Origin: Cyclina sinensis
Lineage: Eukaryota > Mollusca > Bivalvia > Venerida > Veneridae
Direction: 5' to 3'
NCBI GenBank assembly: GCA_012932295.1
Contig: JAAONU010000003.1
Span: 31,234,361 to 31,298,360 of the forward strand
Length of the DNA: 64,000 nucleotides
This document shows positions 60,850 to 64,000 of this stretch, piece by piece; position 1 is the stretch's first letter, and each line of letters starts with the position of its first letter. The translations under genes and the position numbers were made by a program. The notes under the pieces are model-generated. The model was not told the origin of the DNA. It saw only the letters and a list, made by a program, of their open reading frames with translations, and did no database searches.

Positions 60850-62190
60850 GCTAGAACTATAGATTTAAATGTTGAAAAGGTTCATAGAATATTAGTTACT
60901 ATGTGAGATTTGATCCACAAGATGAATGTTCTTGAGCTTTGGTGCCTAACGCTAAACGTGCCTAGGCTTTGCCAGCTATCCGATGAGTGTGTTCCAATAA
61001 AAAGGCGAGCCCACTGCAAGGTGACAATAGGAAATCAATGGTCAAATTAAATCACAGTAAGTATTTGACTTTTACCCTGCTTGCAACAACTGTCTCTGCC
61101 TTTGTGACCAGTGCAGACCAAGATCAGCTGCACATCAGTCTGCACTGATTGTTATTCACTCAGTATTTTTACATCTAATACCCCTATAAATGGAAAATGG
61201 TTTTGCCCAAATTGAAAGATGAACAAGTCCATTTTAGCAGGCTAAGAGTTAAGACTGAAACATTTCTTTACGCTAAGTTCGTATTTTATCACATTTGATT
61301 CTAAATAATTTCGCCGATTCAAGAGAACCATTCCTGAGTGCTTTTGTTTCTGACGAGATGATCATGCCTATCCCTTATTGTTAAAGATAAAAACGCCCAC
61401 CATTTCCAGCTATGAATACTTAAAAGTGTAGTTTTCCAGTCTAAAGAGGATTTTATATGTTGTTTAGACAAAAAACTCAACTAAATTCAAGAAAGGTACA
61501 AATGCAAAGTTTATACTTAAAATAAATGAAATTAAATCAGTTTATTTGATATTGTTAAATTGTCAATTTTGTAATTACCAGTTATAGAGCTAAACTATCT
61601 TTAGCCTCATTAATTTGCTTGAACATGTAAAACACTGCGAATCTAATTGATATTTTATGTGCCGATTTGATTCAAAATACAGTTTTTGTATATTTCTATT
61701 TAGATCTTAAGGTTTTGCTGTAGGACATCGGAAACTGTTTAAAGGTCACGGAAATTTGATACAGAACTCATTAATTTTATAGTTTATACCATTAAAATAT
61801 TTAGTCTTACTGGAACGGTAAGATCAGAAGTGAAGATAAAGTTCTTGTTTTAGAAATGACATTAAGTTACTCCTTTTATGCCTCTTTTCCTAGAAATACC
61901 CAACGGTTCATGTCTTTAAGTTAATACAATCATAACTTTGCTATTTCTATTTGTGAAACAAAGTTTACATTGTAATGGAGAACTGCAGAAAAGTTTGTTA
62001 TTGCCAACAAAAGAGGTTCAGTCCACATGCTTCATAATCTTTGCCTTCTGTTCACTTAAATTATTTGAATAATGAAGATACTCAAGTGCATATAGGCGAA
62101 AACAAACACTTCTTATACTTTGCATATCCGTGTTATATATGGAGCAAACTGAATTTGGAAACGGAAGGAAAAGACACATGGATTTCATAC
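60850..62190. other. Spacer and 3' flank of the C1q gene
   Basis: No coding exon seen. The 3' UTR of the minus-strand C1q gene should occupy the part next to 62198, but no poly(A) signal was assigned. Confidence 0.4.
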
Positions 62191-62197
62191 TTAACGT

Positions 62198-63149
62198 TTA
62201 TTTTCCAACAACCCCTGTATTTGGATAGATTTGATACAGCAGAAAGCCGGAGAACGTGCTGTAAGCGTAACCGTAAAGGTATTCATCCGCGTCAACATTC
62301 TGTATGGTCACATTATCTCCTTGCTTTAGCTCGAGAATAGCAGTCATAGCGGAAGTGGTGTAGGCGCCATCTTGACCTCGCAGGTAGATGTTGCCCTTTC
62401 CTTGTCCATTCTGCGTTATTCGGTAGTGAGTTGTGTGTGCACCGTAAGCCATCAGCGTGACTGAAAACACGTAAGTCCCCTCTACAGGTGCTCTAAAATC
62501 CCCCGCAAACTTATTATAAGCATTTCCTAAATTCGTGATGACGTCATCAAAAACAATAGGTTGGTTTGCGCCAGCATGCTCAATGTGATGGGATCCGACA
62601 GCGGCATAGAACGCCACATTTACTTCGTTTTCTGCCCTGGCAATACGAAACTCTTGAGCTGCAAGTAAGCACAACAACGATTTTAGTCATATAATGGCAA
62701 GTCCTAACAAAGTCGTTTGTAGGAGCAATTCAGTGGTTCAATGTTAACGCGCTGGACTGGTAACACAGGGGTTTCAAGTTCGATGCCCCACTCTTCCACT
62801 AACATTAATAATTGTCTTACGGATGGAACGTTAAACCGAGGTCCATGTATCAGTGCTATACACTGAGCATGGAAAAAGATACAGGGATGTCTCTGTATCG
62901 GGATGCCTTCTGTATCTTACACTATCCCCCACAAAATAAAATAATTGATCTCTGCAGGGGGCGTCGGTCATATGGGCAACCGGTACTGACGATATATTAA
63001 CTTAAAAAGACTTGATTTTTAATGGGGTTAAACGTCAGTTTTAACAGCTGTGGTCATATCCCGTCGATCAGTCCACCTAACAAGTATTCCCGTGTATCCA
63101 ACCAGTTTACTAACCAGTTTCTGACTACTTCCTCACTTGATTCAAACTC

Positions 63150-63189
<40 letters not shown>

Positions 63190-64000
63190 TTAAGTAGTAT
63201 GCACCATTAGACAGCTCTTTGTCAGTAGAGTACTAAGGCCAACAGTGACTTGATCTATGTTTTTTTAACTTTACTCACGTAAATGCTTCTCTTTTTTAAG
63301 TAATTCATCTATTCCAAGTTTTCATCGCGAAAGAAAGAAAAATGTATGTGCTGGCAATTTTCTCACGACAGAATATATTCTACTATATGCCGGATTATGA
63401 ACAAAATATTTCCCTTCTTATGTAACAAACCGAACGGGTATATTATCAGATTGAAATCATAAAATCGTATTTCAAAACTAATTTTCAACTAAAAGGGTCA
63501 TTATAAAGCTTTCGACATAATGAGGTTTTGATTAGAGTGTATCTGCAGCCAATGACGTTAAAAACGACGACACCGACAACAACAGCAACATAAAAAAATC
63601 CATCGACTTAAAAATATACGAGAATGGGTTTCTTTAAATACTAAAAAAGCATTTTCAAACTTACCAGCCAGCCGTTTCATACCATCTTGAATCGTAGATT
63701 TGTCATGCGTTTGGTGATCGTTACGTTTTAGTTTGGTCTCGTCGACACCTTCAAAGGTTTGGTTTCCATCTGCCACTCTGTTTATCCAGGATGTAAGATC
63801 GGTCGCTTTTCCAAGAATGTCAGGACTCTCTGTCAAAAGAATTGACTGCAGTTTCTTTTCATTCTGCTGGTTCTGTGTTTTAAGCGCGACAATTTCGCCT
63901 TGTAGATTTGTAATCTGTTCCTGATTTTTTGCTTGAATAAAAGAAATGTAATCTTTAAGACTGGCTACCTCCTCTCGTAGTTGTACATTGTCACGTTGTA
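62198..64000 (-). CDS. C1q domain-containing protein (partial, 5' end beyond window)
   Basis: Two coding exons on the minus strand: 64000-63665 (open to the window edge, donor CTGGCTG|GTAAGT) and 62658-62198 (acceptor TTACTTGCAG, stop TAA at 62200-62198). They join in phase 1. The upstream exon encodes a Gln/Leu-rich coiled coil followed by a polar segment. The last exon encodes a C1q globular domain of about 135 residues: VNVAFYAAVG near its start, then NLGNAYNKFAG, FRAPVEGTYVFSV, YLRGQDG, LELKQGDNV and FSGFLLYQ. Such proteins are secreted lectin-like immune receptors in bivalves; secretion cannot be verified because the N-terminus is missing. There is no collagen-like Gly-X-Y repeat in the visible part. 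Confidence 0.92.
62727..62998 (+). repeat. tRNA-derived SINE (family A) in the C1q gene intron
   Basis: The head (about 62730-62800) has CAGTGGTTCAATGTTAACGC and a degenerate B-box. The body matches 2738-2890 and 35575-35765 in reverse. Confidence 0.75.
63150..63187. repeat. (AG)n microsatellite
   Basis: A clean AG run inside the C1q gene intron. Confidence 0.95.

Noticed and set aside
62041..62340. Plus-strand frame across the C1q exon
   Set aside because: It is the antisense of a well-conserved C1q domain.

Overview
The window is eukaryotic, AT-rich and intron- and repeat-dense, and most likely from a bivalve mollusc. The indications are genes in short phase-matched exons with GT..AG introns, several tRNA-derived SINE families, dispersed repeats of a type I associate with bivalves, a C1q-domain gene (a family greatly expanded in bivalves), and long AT-rich spacers. 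It is not prokaryotic, so most open frames are chance or repeat-derived.

Layout. (1) About 3.0-15.5 kb, plus strand: a 12-exon gene for a roughly 534-residue protein with a helical, BAR-like N-terminal half and a proline/serine-rich tail carrying a PPPY motif. I could not name it. Its introns hold three unrelated minisatellites (31, 40 and 95 bp units), a hAT-like transposon and a TTAA-flanked MITE. A Mutator-like element with long inverted ends and a 9-bp target duplication lies just upstream. (2) 19.1-20.0 kb and 29.1-29.8 kb, minus strand: two genes with uninterrupted coding regions that are diverged paralogues. They share an N-terminal block with a PNYG motif and a DPRFR motif at the same residue position. 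The family is not one I recognise. (3) Between and after them: dispersed bivalve-type repeats, a LINE reverse-transcriptase remnant split by a TA-flanked MITE, SINEs, G-rich tracts and a second hAT-like element. (4) 42.2-54.2 kb, plus strand: a complete orthologue of PHRF1 (RING plus PHD nuclear protein), 12 coding exons and about 2,084 residues, with a very long low-complexity exon and the conserved C-terminal block. (5) 57-58.75 kb: a broken Tc1/mariner transposase followed by a CpG-rich element with inverted ends. (6) 62.2 kb to the window end, minus strand: the 3' part of a secreted-type coiled-coil plus C1q-domain protein whose 5' end lies beyond the window.

The genes do not form a pathway. 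PHRF1 is the only one with a clear conserved function (binding of the RNA polymerase II C-terminal domain, and ubiquitin ligation). Exon junctions were built by hand from splice signals and phase agreement, and transcripts were not available.
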